Positions 46,701 to 55,191 of a stretch of DNA of 64,000 nt are shown in pieces. This DNA is from DATFQI01 sp963816955 (GTDB taxonomy: Bacteria > Actinomycetota > Thermoleophilia > Solirubrobacterales > Solirubrobacteraceae): NCBI GenBank assembly GCA_963816955.1, contig CAWFME010000008.1, positions 1-64,000 of the forward strand. Reading direction: 5' to 3'. Under the pieces are notes generated by a model. That model made no database searches. It was not told the DNA's origin and saw only the letters and a program-made list of their open reading frames with translations. The position numbers were made by a program, and so were the translations under genes. How positions within the stretch are numbered: position 1 is the stretch's first letter; each line of letters starts with the position of its first letter.

Positions 46701-47161
46701 GCGAGGATCTCGACGTCGGCCGGCGCGATCGCGCGGCCCTCGGAGACCTCCCAGACGGAGCCCTCGCTGCGGCATTCGTAGGTGACCCGGCGCTCGCCCT
46801 TCGCGTACTCGTGGTAGACGAGCTCGCCGCTCTTGCCCGCCGACGCGCGCTCGACGCTGCGGTAGGCGGCGCGGCCGCTCATCAGCAGCGGGAACCGCTC
46901 GCCGCCGTGCTCGATCTCGGGGCCCCCGTCGGGGACGAAGTCGAGCATGGCGCTGGAGTCGTAGACGACGACCGCGTCGTCGGGTTCGGCGGGGATCTCG
47001 AGCCACAACGAGCGGCCCGACTGGTCGCTGGAGAGCCGGTGCTCGAACCAGACGCAGCCGCCCTCCTCGAAGCGGATCGTGCGCTCGATCACGTAGTCCT
47101 CCGCGTCGACGCGCACGGCGGCCCCGGGGCGCAGGGCGGTCAGCTCATCCCACGTCGCCAC
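46697..47161 (-). CDS. DUF4178-like protein
   Basis: 154 residues from a GTG start one base after the leuA stop codon (MATWDELTALRPGAAVRVDAEDYVIERTIRF). It resembles DUF4178, a small beta-rich domain often found beside polyamine-aminopropyltransferase-like or membrane proteins. VWFEHRLSS, RSLWLEIPAE and VYHEYAKGERRVTYECRSEGSVWEVSEGRAI fit the pattern. Function is unknown. Co-transcription with leuA is likely from the spacing, but a functional link is not evident. Confidence 0.6.
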   Translation of the reverse strand: MATWDELTALRPGAAVRVDAEDYVIERTIRFEEGGCVWFEHRLSSDQSGRSLWLEIPAEPDDAVVVYDSSAMLDFVPDGGPEIEHGGERFPLLMSGRAAYRSVERASAGKSGELVYHEYAKGERRVTYECRSEGSVWEVSEGRAIAPADVEILA

Positions 47162-47162
47162 G

Positions 47163-48734
47163 CTACGGGGCCGGGGTGAGCTGCGGGTCGGCGTTCTCGG
47201 CCTCCGCGGCGTCGGCGGCCGCGGCGACGCGGCGCTCGGCGTTGGAGAGCGCGCGGACGTAGGCGAGCGCGGCGGCCTCGATGATGTCGGTCGAGACGCC
47301 CTGGCCGCCCGCGGACTGGCCGGCGACCTCGAGCACCACGCTGGCCTCGCCGAGCGCGTCCTGGCCGCCCGTGACCGAGTCGATCCGGAACTCGCGCAGC
47401 CGCGCCTCTCGCCGGGTGGCGGCGTTGATCGCGCGGAAGATCGCGTCGACCGGGCCGTCTCCGGTGAAGTCGCCGCGCACGGTCTCGCCGTCCGGAGTGA
47501 CCAGCTCGACGGTGGCGTGCGGCGGGCGCCGGGAGGAGGCCTCGACGTCGAACCACGACAGCGTGTAGGCGCGCAGCTCGTCGCGCAGCTCGTCGGTGAC
47601 GAGCGCCTCGAGGTCCAGCGCGGAGACCTGCTTCTTCTTGTCCGCGATCTCCTTGAAGCGCTTGAACGCGGTGTTGAGCGCCTGGCCGTCGATCTGGAAG
47701 CCGAGCTCCTGCAGCGCCTCGCGCAGCGCGTGGCGGCCGGAGTGCTTGCCGAGCACGAGTGAGTTGGCGTCGAGGCCGACGGTGGTCGCGTCCATGATCT
47801 CGTAGGTCGAGCGCTCCTTGAGCACGCCGTCCTGGTGGATGCCGGACTCGTGCGCGAACGCGTTGCGGCCGACGATCGCCTTGTTGGGCTGGACGGGGTA
47901 GCCGGTCAGCCGCGAGATCATGCGGCTCGTGCGCGCGATCTCGCGCGTGTTGACGCCCGTCGTGAGGCCGATGTCGGCCTCGCGCGTGTGCAGCAGCATC
48001 ACGATCTCCTCGAGCGACGCGTTGCCCGCGCGCTCGCCGATGCCGTTGATCGCGCACTCGACCTGGCGCGCGCCGGCCTGCACGCCGGAGAACGAGTTGG
48101 CGACCGCGAGCCCGAGGTCGTCGTGGCAGTGCACCGAGAGCACCACGTCGCGCAGCGCCGGCACGAGCGCGTACAGGCGGCCCAGGAAGCGCGCGTACTC
48201 ATCGGGCATGGCGTAGCCGACGGTGTCGGGGATGTTGATCGTGGTCGCGCCCTCGTCGATCGCGATCTGCAGCACCTCGGCCGTGAACTCCACGTCGGCG
48301 CGGGTGGCGTCCATCGGCGAGAACTCGACGTCCTCGCACAGCGAGCGGGCGTGCGCGACCGCCGCACGGGCCGACCCCTTGACGTCCTCGCGCGTGGACT
48401 GCAGCTGGTGGGTGATGTGGATGTCGCTGGTGGAGATGAAGGTGTGGATGCGCGGCCGCTCCGCCTCGCGTACCGCGTCGGCGGCGCGCTCGATGTCGGC
48501 CGCATGAGCGCGCGCGAGGCCGGCGATCACTGGGCCGTGCACCTCGCGGGCGATCGTGCGCACGGCCTCGAAGTCACCCGGCGAGGCGGCGGGGAAGCCG
48601 GCCTCGATCACGTCGACGCCCAGGCGCGCGAGCTGGTGCGCGATCTCGAGCTTCTCGCCGGGGTTCAGCGAGATGCCCGGCGACTGCTCGCCGTCGCGCA
48701 GGGTGGTGTCGAAGATGATGACGCGCTCGCTCAT
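47163..48734 (-). CDS. leuA: 2-Isopropylmalate synthase LeuA
   Basis: 523 residues (MSERVIIFDTTLRDGEQSPGISLNPGEKLEIAHQLARLG). LeuA condenses acetyl-CoA with 2-ketoisovalerate, the first leucine-specific step. Landmarks are DTTLRDGEQSPG, NIPDTVGYAMPDEY, the metal site LSVHCHDDLGLAVANSF, CAINGIGERAGNASLEEIVM and GKHSGRHALREAL. A full C-terminal regulatory domain (about 390-510), the leucine feedback site in this family, follows. It has a good ribosome site (AGGAG, 6 bases before ATG), unlike the leaderless genes, and lies 71 bases after the stop of a leucine-rich leader peptide. Confidence 0.97.
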   Translation of the reverse strand: MSERVIIFDTTLRDGEQSPGISLNPGEKLEIAHQLARLGVDVIEAGFPAASPGDFEAVRTIAREVHGPVIAGLARAHAADIERAADAVREAERPRIHTFISTSDIHITHQLQSTREDVKGSARAAVAHARSLCEDVEFSPMDATRADVEFTAEVLQIAIDEGATTINIPDTVGYAMPDEYARFLGRLYALVPALRDVVLSVHCHDDLGLAVANSFSGVQAGARQVECAINGIGERAGNASLEEIVMLLHTREADIGLTTGVNTREIARTSRMISRLTGYPVQPNKAIVGRNAFAHESGIHQDGVLKERSTYEIMDATTVGLDANSLVLGKHSGRHALREALQELGFQIDGQALNTAFKRFKEIADKKKQVSALDLEALVTDELRDELRAYTLSWFDVEASSRRPPHATVELVTPDGETVRGDFTGDGPVDAIFRAINAATRREARLREFRIDSVTGGQDALGEASVVLEVAGQSAGGQGVSTDIIEAAALAYVRALSNAERRVAAAADAAEAENADPQLTPAP

Positions 48735-48805
48735 TGGTGCTCCTGTCAGTGGGCTTCTCCTGGGTCCTTCTTCAGCTGGGTTCGCGGCTACGCGGCCGCC
48801 ACGCG

Positions 48806-48862
48806 CTATTCCCCCCGAAGGGGGAGGAGAAGAAGAAGGAGGGAGAGGCCGGTGCGAGCCAT
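48806..48862 (-). CDS. leuL: Leucine-rich leader peptide of leuA (attenuator)
   Basis: An 18-residue frame, MARTGLSLLLLLLPLRGE, starts with ATG at 48860-48862 and ends with TAG at 48806-48808. Eight of residues 6-15 are Leu, six of them consecutive. Peptides of this kind control leucine genes by ribosome stalling when charged tRNA-Leu is scarce. The 3' end of the peptide gene forms a CCCCC-TTCG-GGGGG hairpin (48811-48824). A GCGGC/GCCGC stem follows before leuA. A TACGCT -10 box (48874-48879) lies 11 bases before the ATG, directly after the stop codon of the upstream oxidase gene. No U-tract terminator is obvious, so control could act on translation. Confidence 0.8.
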   Translation of the reverse strand: MARTGLSLLLLLLPLRGE

Positions 48863-48879
48863 GTCCGCGGTCCAGCGTA

Positions 48880-50292
48880 TCAACGCGAGACGTGGATTCC
48901 GAGGGCCTTGGGGGCCGCGCAGACCGCGCGGGTGAGCGGGTCGGGGCGGCGGCCCTGGGCCTCGATCCGCTCCTTGCGCAGGAAGGCGGCGCGGACGACC
49001 ATCCCGCCGGCCCAGGCGAGCGGCTCGGGCGGGACGGGCGGCGGGTCGCCGGCCTCGAGCTCCACCTCGGGCGTCTCCCCCACGGCGCGGGCGGCGAGGA
49101 TGCGCCCGGCGAGGTGCGAGGGGCCGACGCCGTTGCCCGTGAAGCCGAACGCGTAGTGGACCGGCGCGCCGTCGAGCGTGCCGACCTGCGGGAGGTGGCT
49201 CGGGGAGACGTCGATCGGGCCGCCCCAGGCGTGCGTGATCGCGCGGCCCTCGAGCTGCGGGAAGAACTCGCGCAGATGCGCGGCGGTGCGCTCGACCGTC
49301 TTCGCGTCGCGCTCGACGCGGCCGCCGAGGCGGGCGCCGAAGGCGAACGGGCCGCCGCCCCAGCCGAACACGATCCGGCCGTCGTTCGTGGTGCGGAAGT
49401 AGTGCACGAACGTGCGGCAGTCGGTGATCGACTCTCCCCCGGTCCAGCCGAGCTGGTCGAGCACGTCGGGCACGGGCTCGGTGAGCACGATGTGCGACGA
49501 GGTGACCGCGAGCCGGTGGCGCAGCGGGCGCACCCCGCGCGCCGCCGCGTTGACCGCGAGCACGGCGCTGCCGGCCCGCACGCTGCCGCCCTCGGTCTCG
49601 GCGACCACGCCGGCGCCCGCGCGCAGGGCCCGGACGCGCGAGTGCTCGAACACGCGCGCGCCGGCGCGGATCACGCGGTCGCGCAGGCCGAGCGCGAGCC
49701 GCGCCGGGTGCACGGTGGCGTCGCCGGGCGCGTACACGGCGCGGCGGAGCAGCGGCGAGCCGCAGCGGGCGCGCGTCGCGGCCGCGTCGAGCGGGACGAG
49801 CGGCGCGCTCGCCGTCACGGGGGCGGCCCCCCGCGGCGCGCCGGCCACGCCGGTGTCCCACGCGGCCGCCTCGAGCCGGTCGAGCACCGCGTCCTGCGCC
49901 TCCGAGCCGGAGGCGAGCAGGAAGCCGCGCCGGCGGAACCACGCGTCCACGCCCTGCTCCTCGCACCAGGCGCCGATCTGCGTGACGCTGTCCTCCGAGG
50001 CGCGCGCGGCCGCCAGCGCCCGCTCGCGGCCGAAGCGGTCGACGAGGTCGGGCAGGTTGGTCCACAGCGTCTCGGCGAAGCCGCCGTTGCGCCCGCTCGG
50101 CCCGTGGCCGCAGACGCCGGCCTCCAGCAGCGCGACGCTCGCGCCGCGCTGCAGCAGCTGCCAGGCGGTCCACAGGCCGGCGTAGCCGCCGCCCACGATC
50201 ACGACGTCGGCGCGCTGGTCCCCGCGCAGCGGCGCAGCAGGCGCGACGGGGCCGGCCTCCGCCAGCCACCAGCCGTGGGCGTCGTGCCTCAC
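48880..50292 (-). CDS. FAD-dependent amine/D-amino-acid oxidase (PuuB-like)
   Basis: 470 residues (MRHDAHGWWLAEAGPVAPAAPL). DAO superfamily: the FAD-binding GxGxxG is in ADVVIVGGGYAGLWTAWQL, followed by the GPSGRNGGF motif typical of gamma-glutamylputrescine oxidase and sarcosine oxidase relatives. Later come VTSSHIVLTEPVPD, TTNDGRIVFGWGGG and the C-terminal FGFTGNGVGPSHLAGRIL. The start overlaps the aminotransferase stop as ATGA. With an adjacent class III aminotransferase and a divergent Pot-type transporter, a role in polyamine oxidation is likely but inferred. gamma-Glutamylputrescine synthetase (puuA) is not in the window. Confidence 0.85.
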   Translation of the reverse strand: MRHDAHGWWLAEAGPVAPAAPLRGDQRADVVIVGGGYAGLWTAWQLLQRGASVALLEAGVCGHGPSGRNGGFAETLWTNLPDLVDRFGRERALAAARASEDSVTQIGAWCEEQGVDAWFRRRGFLLASGSEAQDAVLDRLEAAAWDTGVAGAPRGAAPVTASAPLVPLDAAATRARCGSPLLRRAVYAPGDATVHPARLALGLRDRVIRAGARVFEHSRVRALRAGAGVVAETEGGSVRAGSAVLAVNAAARGVRPLRHRLAVTSSHIVLTEPVPDVLDQLGWTGGESITDCRTFVHYFRTTNDGRIVFGWGGGPFAFGARLGGRVERDAKTVERTAAHLREFFPQLEGRAITHAWGGPIDVSPSHLPQVGTLDGAPVHYAFGFTGNGVGPSHLAGRILAARAVGETPEVELEAGDPPPVPPEPLAWAGGMVVRAAFLRKERIEAQGRRPDPLTRAVCAAPKALGIHVSR

Positions 50293-51662
50293 GCGGCGAA
50301 GAAGCGCTCCGAGGCGTCGGCCAGGACCGCCTCGGTCTTGGCGACCATCTCGTCGAGCTCCTCGCGCGTGCAGACCAGCGGCGGCGAGAGGTGCAGCACG
50401 GCGTCACCGCGGTCGTCCGGGCGGGCGATCAGGCCCTCCTCGAGCAGCCGCCCGGTGAGGAAGCCGCGCAGCAGCGCCTCGCGCTCGTCGGCGTCGAAGC
50501 GCGTGTCGTCCTCGTCACGCACCAGCTCCAGAGCCCAGAAGAAGCCCTCGCCGCGCACGTCGCCGACGATCGGGATGCGGTCCTTGAGCTCGTGCAGCCG
50601 GTCGCCGAGGTATCCCTCGAGCGCGCGGACGTTCTCGAGCACGCCCTCTCGCTCGAAGATCTCGATGTTGCGCAGCGCGATCGCCGCCGCGACCGGGTGG
50701 CCGCCGTAGGTGATGCCGTGCAGCAGCATCCGCTTGTCGTCGTACAGCGGCGCGGCGATCTTGTCGGAGACGATCACCGCGCCCATCGGCGCGTACGCCG
50801 ACGTGATGCCCTTCGCGCACGTGATGAGGTCCGGCGTGGCGCCGTAGCGGGGCGCGGCGAACCACTCGCCGAAGCGCCCGAAGCCGGTGATGACCTCGTC
50901 GGCGACGAGCGCGATGCCGTACTTGTCGGCCAGCTCCCGCATTCCGGCCCAGTAGCCCTCGGGCGGGACGAGCGCGCCGCCTGCGTTCTGCACGGGCTCG
51001 GCGATGATCATCGCGATCGTCTCCGGACCCTCGGCCACGATCGTGTCCTCGAGCTCCTTGAGCAGGTCGGGCCGCTCGCCGCGGAAGTCGTTCGTGTTGG
51101 AGATCCGCACGACGGGGATCGGCGCCTGCCCGAAGGGCTCCTTCATCGTCTTGACGCCGGTGAACGAGAGGGCGCCGAGCGTGACGCCGTGGTAGGCGAT
51201 GCTCCGCGCGATCGCCTTCGTGCGCTGCTGCTCGCCGCGCGCCACGTAGTACTGGCGCACGAGCTTCCAGGCCGCTTCGACGGCCTCCGAGCCGCCGTTG
51301 GTGAAGAACACGCGATTGAGATCGCCGGGGGCGCGCTCGGCCAGCGCCTCGGCGAGGCGGATCGCCGGCGGGTGCGCGGTCGCCCAGTTGGTGTTGAAGG
51401 CCAGCGAGGACAGCTGCTGGGACGCGACGGAGGCCATCTCCTCGCCGAACGAGTAGCCGAGCTGCGAGCAGAACAGGGACGACAACCCGTCGAAGTAGCG
51501 CTTGCCGTCGGTGTCGAAGACGTAGACCCCCTCGCCGCGGTCGAGCACCAGCAGCGGCTTGCCCTCCGGCCCGTACGCGCCGTTGCGCGTGAAGTGCATC
51601 AGGAGGTGGCGGTGGGCGAGGTCCTGGAGGTCGTCGGTCGCGAGCTGGTCCGTGGCGGTCAT
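50289..51662 (-). CDS. Class III PLP-dependent aminotransferase (putrescine/omega-amino acid type)
   Basis: 457 residues (MTATDQLATDDLQDLAHRHLLMHFTRNGAYG). Omega-aminotransferase family, moving an amino group from putrescine, beta-alanine, GABA or similar amines to pyruvate or 2-oxoglutarate. Landmarks are FTNGGSEAVEAAWKLVRQYY, the AYHGVTLGALSFTG aromatic-His motif, VADEVITGFGRFGEWFA (PLP Asp) and TCAKGITSAYAPMGAVIV (Schiff-base Lys). GITYGGHPVAAAIALRNIEI follows. It is coupled to the FAD oxidase by ATGA and faces the AlkZ-like gene. Substrate identity is inferred from the polyamine transporter across the divergent gap. Confidence 0.9.
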   Translation of the reverse strand: MTATDQLATDDLQDLAHRHLLMHFTRNGAYGPEGKPLLVLDRGEGVYVFDTDGKRYFDGLSSLFCSQLGYSFGEEMASVASQQLSSLAFNTNWATAHPPAIRLAEALAERAPGDLNRVFFTNGGSEAVEAAWKLVRQYYVARGEQQRTKAIARSIAYHGVTLGALSFTGVKTMKEPFGQAPIPVVRISNTNDFRGERPDLLKELEDTIVAEGPETIAMIIAEPVQNAGGALVPPEGYWAGMRELADKYGIALVADEVITGFGRFGEWFAAPRYGATPDLITCAKGITSAYAPMGAVIVSDKIAAPLYDDKRMLLHGITYGGHPVAAAIALRNIEIFEREGVLENVRALEGYLGDRLHELKDRIPIVGDVRGEGFFWALELVRDEDDTRFDADEREALLRGFLTGRLLEEGLIARPDDRGDAVLHLSPPLVCTREELDEMVAKTEAVLADASERFFAA

Positions 51663-51685
51663 GCCGGTGATGGTGCCACGGGACG

Positions 51686-51691
51686 TATCGT
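51686..51691 (+). promoter_or_regulatory. -10 box TATCGT, leaderless start of the AlkZ-like gene
   Basis: TATCGT is followed by exactly 6 bases and the ATG at 51698. Confidence 0.5.
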
Positions 51692-51697
51692 CGCGCC

Positions 51698-52582
51698 ATG
51701 GACGGCGAGGACAAGAGGCGTCGCCGCGTGCGGGCGCAGCGGCTGGCTCCGCGCGGCCGCGACGTCGTCGAGGTGGTGCGCCACGTGTGCGGGATCCAGG
51801 CCCAGGACGCGACCGCCGCGCGCCTTTCGGTGCGCGCGCGCTGCGAGGGCGCGACCGCGGTTGACGGCCTCGTCCGGACCTGGGCTTGGCGCGGCACGCT
51901 GCACCTGCTCGCGCCCGAGGACGTCCCCTGGGTGCTGTCCGCCGTCGGACCATGGCGCGAGACGGCGCGCTGGCGGCAGCTCGGGCTCGACGAGGCCGTC
52001 TACGAGCGGGCTCGCGCGACCATCCTCGACGCGCTCCCGGCCGGCAGGGCCGAGCTGCGTGAGCGGCTCGGCGCCGACGGCGAGGGCCAGCGCCTGCCCC
52101 ACCTCACGGCCCGCGTCGCGCGCGAGGGCCTGCTCGAACTGCGCCTCGACGATACGTACGCCGCGCTCGACCTCCCGCCGCTGCCGCCGCGCGAGCGGGC
52201 GCTCGAGGAGCTCGGCAGCCGCTATGCAGCCGCCTTCGGCCCGTCGACGCCGAAGGACCTCACCAAATGGTCCGGTGTCCGCGGCGCCCCGCACCGGCCC
52301 GGCGACCAGGCGCCCGCTCCGCCCAGCGTCCGCCTCCTTCCCGCCTTCGACACGTACCTGCTCGGCTACGCGGACCGCGCCGACGTGGTCGCCCCCGAGC
52401 ACGCCCGGCGCGTGTTCCCGGGCGGCGGTTGGGTCCATCCCGTGGTGCTCGTCGATGGCCGCGCCGCCGGGACCTGGGCGATCAAGCGCGGAGAGGTCGT
52501 CGTGGAGGCCTTCGAGCCGCTCCCCGACCTCTCCGACGAGATCGCCGACGTACTCCGCTTCTTACAAACAGGCCGGACATAG
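51698..52582 (+). CDS. Winged-helix DNA-binding protein related to AlkZ/YcaQ
   Basis: 294 residues (MDGEDKRRRRVRAQRLAPRGRDVVEVVRHVCGIQAQDATAA in outline). HTH_42/DUF1006 family. The N-terminal VCGIQAQDATAARLSVRAR and VRTWAWRGTLHLLAPEDVPWVL patterns are diagnostic. The family includes AlkZ, a DNA glycosylase that unhooks interstrand crosslinks made by azinomycin, and YcaQ of E. coli. Their catalytic Gln motif cannot be assigned with confidence; LLPAFDTYLLGYADR near residue 215 matches the conserved C-terminal family segment. Probable DNA repair or DNA-binding function. It precedes the polyamine transporter operon by about 90 bases. Confidence 0.78.
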   Translation: MDGEDKRRRRVRAQRLAPRGRDVVEVVRHVCGIQAQDATAARLSVRARCEGATAVDGLVRTWAWRGTLHLLAPEDVPWVLSAVGPWRETARWRQLGLDEAVYERARATILDALPAGRAELRERLGADGEGQRLPHLTARVAREGLLELRLDDTYAALDLPPLPPRERALEELGSRYAAAFGPSTPKDLTKWSGVRGAPHRPGDQAPAPPSVRLLPAFDTYLLGYADRADVVAPEHARRVFPGGGWVHPVVLVDGRAAGTWAIKRGEVVVEAFEPLPDLSDEIADVLRFLQTGRT

Positions 52583-52675
52583 AGGCCAATCCCTGCCGCT
52601 CTGTACATTGCGGCTTCGCGTCGCAATCGATTGGGTGGGGCCAACCGGGAGGAGGGTCCCGGGGGAACGCACGAG
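52583..52675 (+). promoter_or_regulatory. Structured 5' leader of the polyamine transporter operon
   Basis: The gap contains nested inverted repeats: outer CCAATC (52586-52591) with GATTGG (52629-52634), inner ATTGCG (52607-52612) with CGCAAT (52622-52627). A TACATT box (52604-52609) could be a -10 element in the middle. GGGAGGAGG at 52647-52655 is a strong anti-SD complement but lies about 20 bases before the small ORF ATG, further than usual. It resembles no riboswitch class that I know. Confidence 0.45.
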
Positions 52676-52804
52676 ATGGCCATCACAGAGAACGCAGCCC
52701 ACGGCCCGCGGGTGAAGGCCGGTACCGTCTGGATCGAGGACATGAGCACGTACGCGCTACAGGAGCACACGGCGGTCTCCTACGACGCGGTGTGCCCGCG
52801 ATGA
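52676..52804 (+). CDS. Small ORF translationally coupled to potA
   Basis: 42 residues (MAITENAAHGPRVKAGTVWI...). The stop TGA overlaps the potA ATG as ATGA, the same coupling used between real genes here. I do not recognise it as a complete protein. The segment PRVKAGTVWIEDMSTY weakly recalls the C-terminal AGTVWVN motif of aldehyde dehydrogenases, so it may be a relic of a gene for 4-aminobutyraldehyde oxidation. Its codons include ACA, GCA and CTA, less G/C-ending than neighbours. It could also be a short regulatory upstream ORF. Confidence 0.45.
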   Translation: MAITENAAHGPRVKAGTVWIEDMSTYALQEHTAVSYDAVCPR

Positions 52805-53984
52805 GCGAGACCTCCGCGACGCCCACTCCGGCGTCCAAGGACGACGCGTTCGCGGCGCTCGGCGGCGCCGAGGCGGACATCCACCTCGAGAAGGTCACGA
52901 AGCGCTTCGGCGAGATGACCGCCGTCGACGAGCTCACGCTCTCGATCGAGCGCGGCGCGTTCTACGCGATGCTCGGCCCGTCGGGCTGCGGCAAGACCAC
53001 GACGCTGCGGATGATCGGCGGCTTCGAGGACCCGACCGCCGGCCGCGTGTTCCTCGGCGGCGACGAGGTCACCCAGCAGCCGCCCTACAAGCGCGACGTC
53101 AACACGGTCTTCCAGTCCTACGCGCTGTTCCCGCACCTCAACGTCGAGCGCAACGTGGGCTTCGGCCTGGAGCGCAAGAAGGTCTCCAAGTCCGAGGTCA
53201 AGCAGCGGGTCGGCGAGGCGCTGGAGCTCGTCCAGCTCGGCGGCCTCGGCAAGCGCAAGCCCGGGCAGCTCTCCGGCGGCCAGCAGCAGCGGGTCGCGCT
53301 CGCCCGCGCGCTCGTCAACCGCCCGCGCGCCCTGCTGCTCGACGAGCCGCTCGGCGCGCTGGACCTGCGCCTGCGCAAGCAGCTGCAGATCGAGCTCAAG
53401 CGCATCCAGCAGGACGTCGGCATCACCTTCGTGCACGTCACGCACGACCAGGAGGAGGCCATGACCATGGCCGACACCATCGCCGTGATGAACGAGGGCC
53501 ACATCGAGCAGGCCGGCACCGCCTCCGACCTCTACGAGCGCCCGCGCACCGAGTTCGTCGCCAACTTCCTCGGCGTCTCCAACCTCGTCGACGCCAAGCT
53601 CACCGCGACGCAGGGCGAGACCTCCTCCGTCGAGACCCACGACGGCGCGCAGTTGACGCTGCCTTCCGACCGCATCGGGGGCGGGCGGGATCCAATTCTG
53701 CCGTGCGCGTCGGCGTGCGCCCGGAGAAGATCACGCTCGTGCCCGCCGGCCAGGACTGCCCCGACGGCGCCAACGTCCTGCGCGGCACCGTCGTCGTCGC
53801 CGCCTTCCTGGGCGTCTCGATCCAGTACCTGATCCGGGCGGCCGGCGGCGAGGAGCTGACCGTGTTCGCCCAGAACGCCGAGGGCGAGGGTCCGGACGCG
53901 CTCGGGGTCGGGCGCGAGGTCCAGCTCGCCTGGCAGCCGCAGCACACCTTCGTCGTAGCCAAGGAGACCACGAATGCCGAGTGA
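52801..53984 (+). CDS. potA: Spermidine/putrescine ABC transporter ATPase PotA, one-base frameshift before the TOBE domain
   Basis: Polyamine importer ATPase. The ATPase domain is complete: Walker A LGPSGCGKTTTLRMIGG, Q-loop VFQSYALFPHL, signature QLSGGQQQRVALARAL, Walker B RALLLDEPLGALDLRL and His-switch VHVTHDQEEAMTMAD. After LPSDRIGGGRD the frame changes within a G-rich run (about 53680-53697), and the TOBE-type regulatory domain continues in the next frame as NSAVRVGVRPEKITLVPAGQ to a TGA at 53984. Total about 393 residues. The potD ATG lies 11 bases before this stop. The shift may be a sequencing error. Confidence 0.9.
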
Positions 53985-55191
53985 CCCCCGTTTCGAGCGC
54001 GCCCTAGAGGAGTACTTCTTCTCCGAGCAGCTGTCGCGGCGGCGCTTCCTCGGGCGCACCGGCTCCGCCGGGCTCGCACTCGGCGGCATGTCGGCCCTGC
54101 TCGCCGCGTGCGGCGGCGTCGAGGGCACCGCCGAGGAGGACAAGGGCGAGAGCGAGAAGAAGGTCGCCTCCGTCAGCCACCCCAAGACCGAGATCGGCAA
54201 CTGGACGTTCTCGAACTGGCCGCTCTACATCGACAAGTCCGTCATCAAGGACTTCAACAAGGAATACGGCGGCAAGTGCAAGTACGTCGAGGAGATCAAC
54301 GACAACTTCGAGTTCTTCGGGAAGATCCGCCAGCAGCTCGAGCAGGGCACCCCGATCGGCCGCGACATCATCACGCCGACCGACTACCTCGCCTCGCGCC
54401 TCGTGCGGCTCAACTACGTCGAGCCGATCGACAAGAAGAACGTCCCCAACGCGGCGAACATGGCCGACAACCTCAAGTCGATCAACTACGACCCCGAGCG
54501 CAACTTCTCGATGCCGTGGCAGTCGGGCGCGATCGGCCTGGGCTACAACATCAAGAAGACCGGGCGCGAGCTGAACAGCATCAAGGACCTCTTCGACCCG
54601 AAGTTCAAGGGCCGGGTCACGATGCTCTCGGAGGCCTACGACTCGGCGACCACCGTCCTGCTCGGTGACGGCGTCGACGCCTCGAAGGCGACGATCGACC
54701 AGATCCTCGGCGCGATCGAGAAGATCGACAAGGCCAACCGCGACGGGCAGTTCCGCCGCTTCACCGGCAACGACTACACGACGGACCTCGCGAAGGGCAA
54801 CGTGTGGGTCTCGCTGGCCTACTCGGGCGACCTGATCCAGCTGCAGTCCGACAACCCGGACCTGCGCTTCGCCTACCCCGAGGAGGGCGCGATGCTCTTC
54901 ACGGACAACATGATGATGCCGGCCAAGGTCGAGCACCCGTACGCGGCCGAGACGATGATGAACTACGTCTACGAGCCCGAGGTGGCGGCCAAGATCGCGG
55001 CCTACGTCAACTACATCCCGCCGGTCAAGGGCGTCAAGGAGCTGTTCGAGAAGTCAGACCCGGAGCTCGCGGAGAACCAGCTGATCTTCCCGCCGGACGA
55101 CGTCGCCTCGCGCCTGAAGCCGTACCCGGCGCTCTCGCCCGGTGACGAGCGCAAGATGCAGGAGGCGATGGCGCAGGTGACCGGGGCCTAG
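53974..55191 (+). CDS. potD: Polyamine-binding lipoprotein PotD (Tat-exported)
   Basis: 405 residues. The N-terminus carries a twin-arginine motif SRRRFLG (21-27), a hydrophobic stretch and a lipobox LLAAC with Cys46, so it is a Tat-exported lipoprotein facing outwards. The binding domain resembles SBP_bac PotD/PotF: NWTFSNWPLYIDKS, GRDIITPTDYLASRL, FSMPWQSGAIGLGYN, VTMLSEAYDSATTVLLGDG and WVSLAYSGDLIQLQSD. Between Cys46 and residue 65 lies a charged spacer. It starts within the end of potA and abuts potB as TAGATG. Confidence 0.93.
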   Translation: MPSDPRFERALEEYFFSEQLSRRRFLGRTGSAGLALGGMSALLAACGGVEGTAEEDKGESEKKVASVSHPKTEIGNWTFSNWPLYIDKSVIKDFNKEYGGKCKYVEEINDNFEFFGKIRQQLEQGTPIGRDIITPTDYLASRLVRLNYVEPIDKKNVPNAANMADNLKSINYDPERNFSMPWQSGAIGLGYNIKKTGRELNSIKDLFDPKFKGRVTMLSEAYDSATTVLLGDGVDASKATIDQILGAIEKIDKANRDGQFRRFTGNDYTTDLAKGNVWVSLAYSGDLIQLQSDNPDLRFAYPEEGAMLFTDNMMMPAKVEHPYAAETMMNYVYEPEVAAKIAAYVNYIPPVKGVKELFEKSDPELAENQLIFPPDDVASRLKPYPALSPGDERKMQEAMAQVTGA

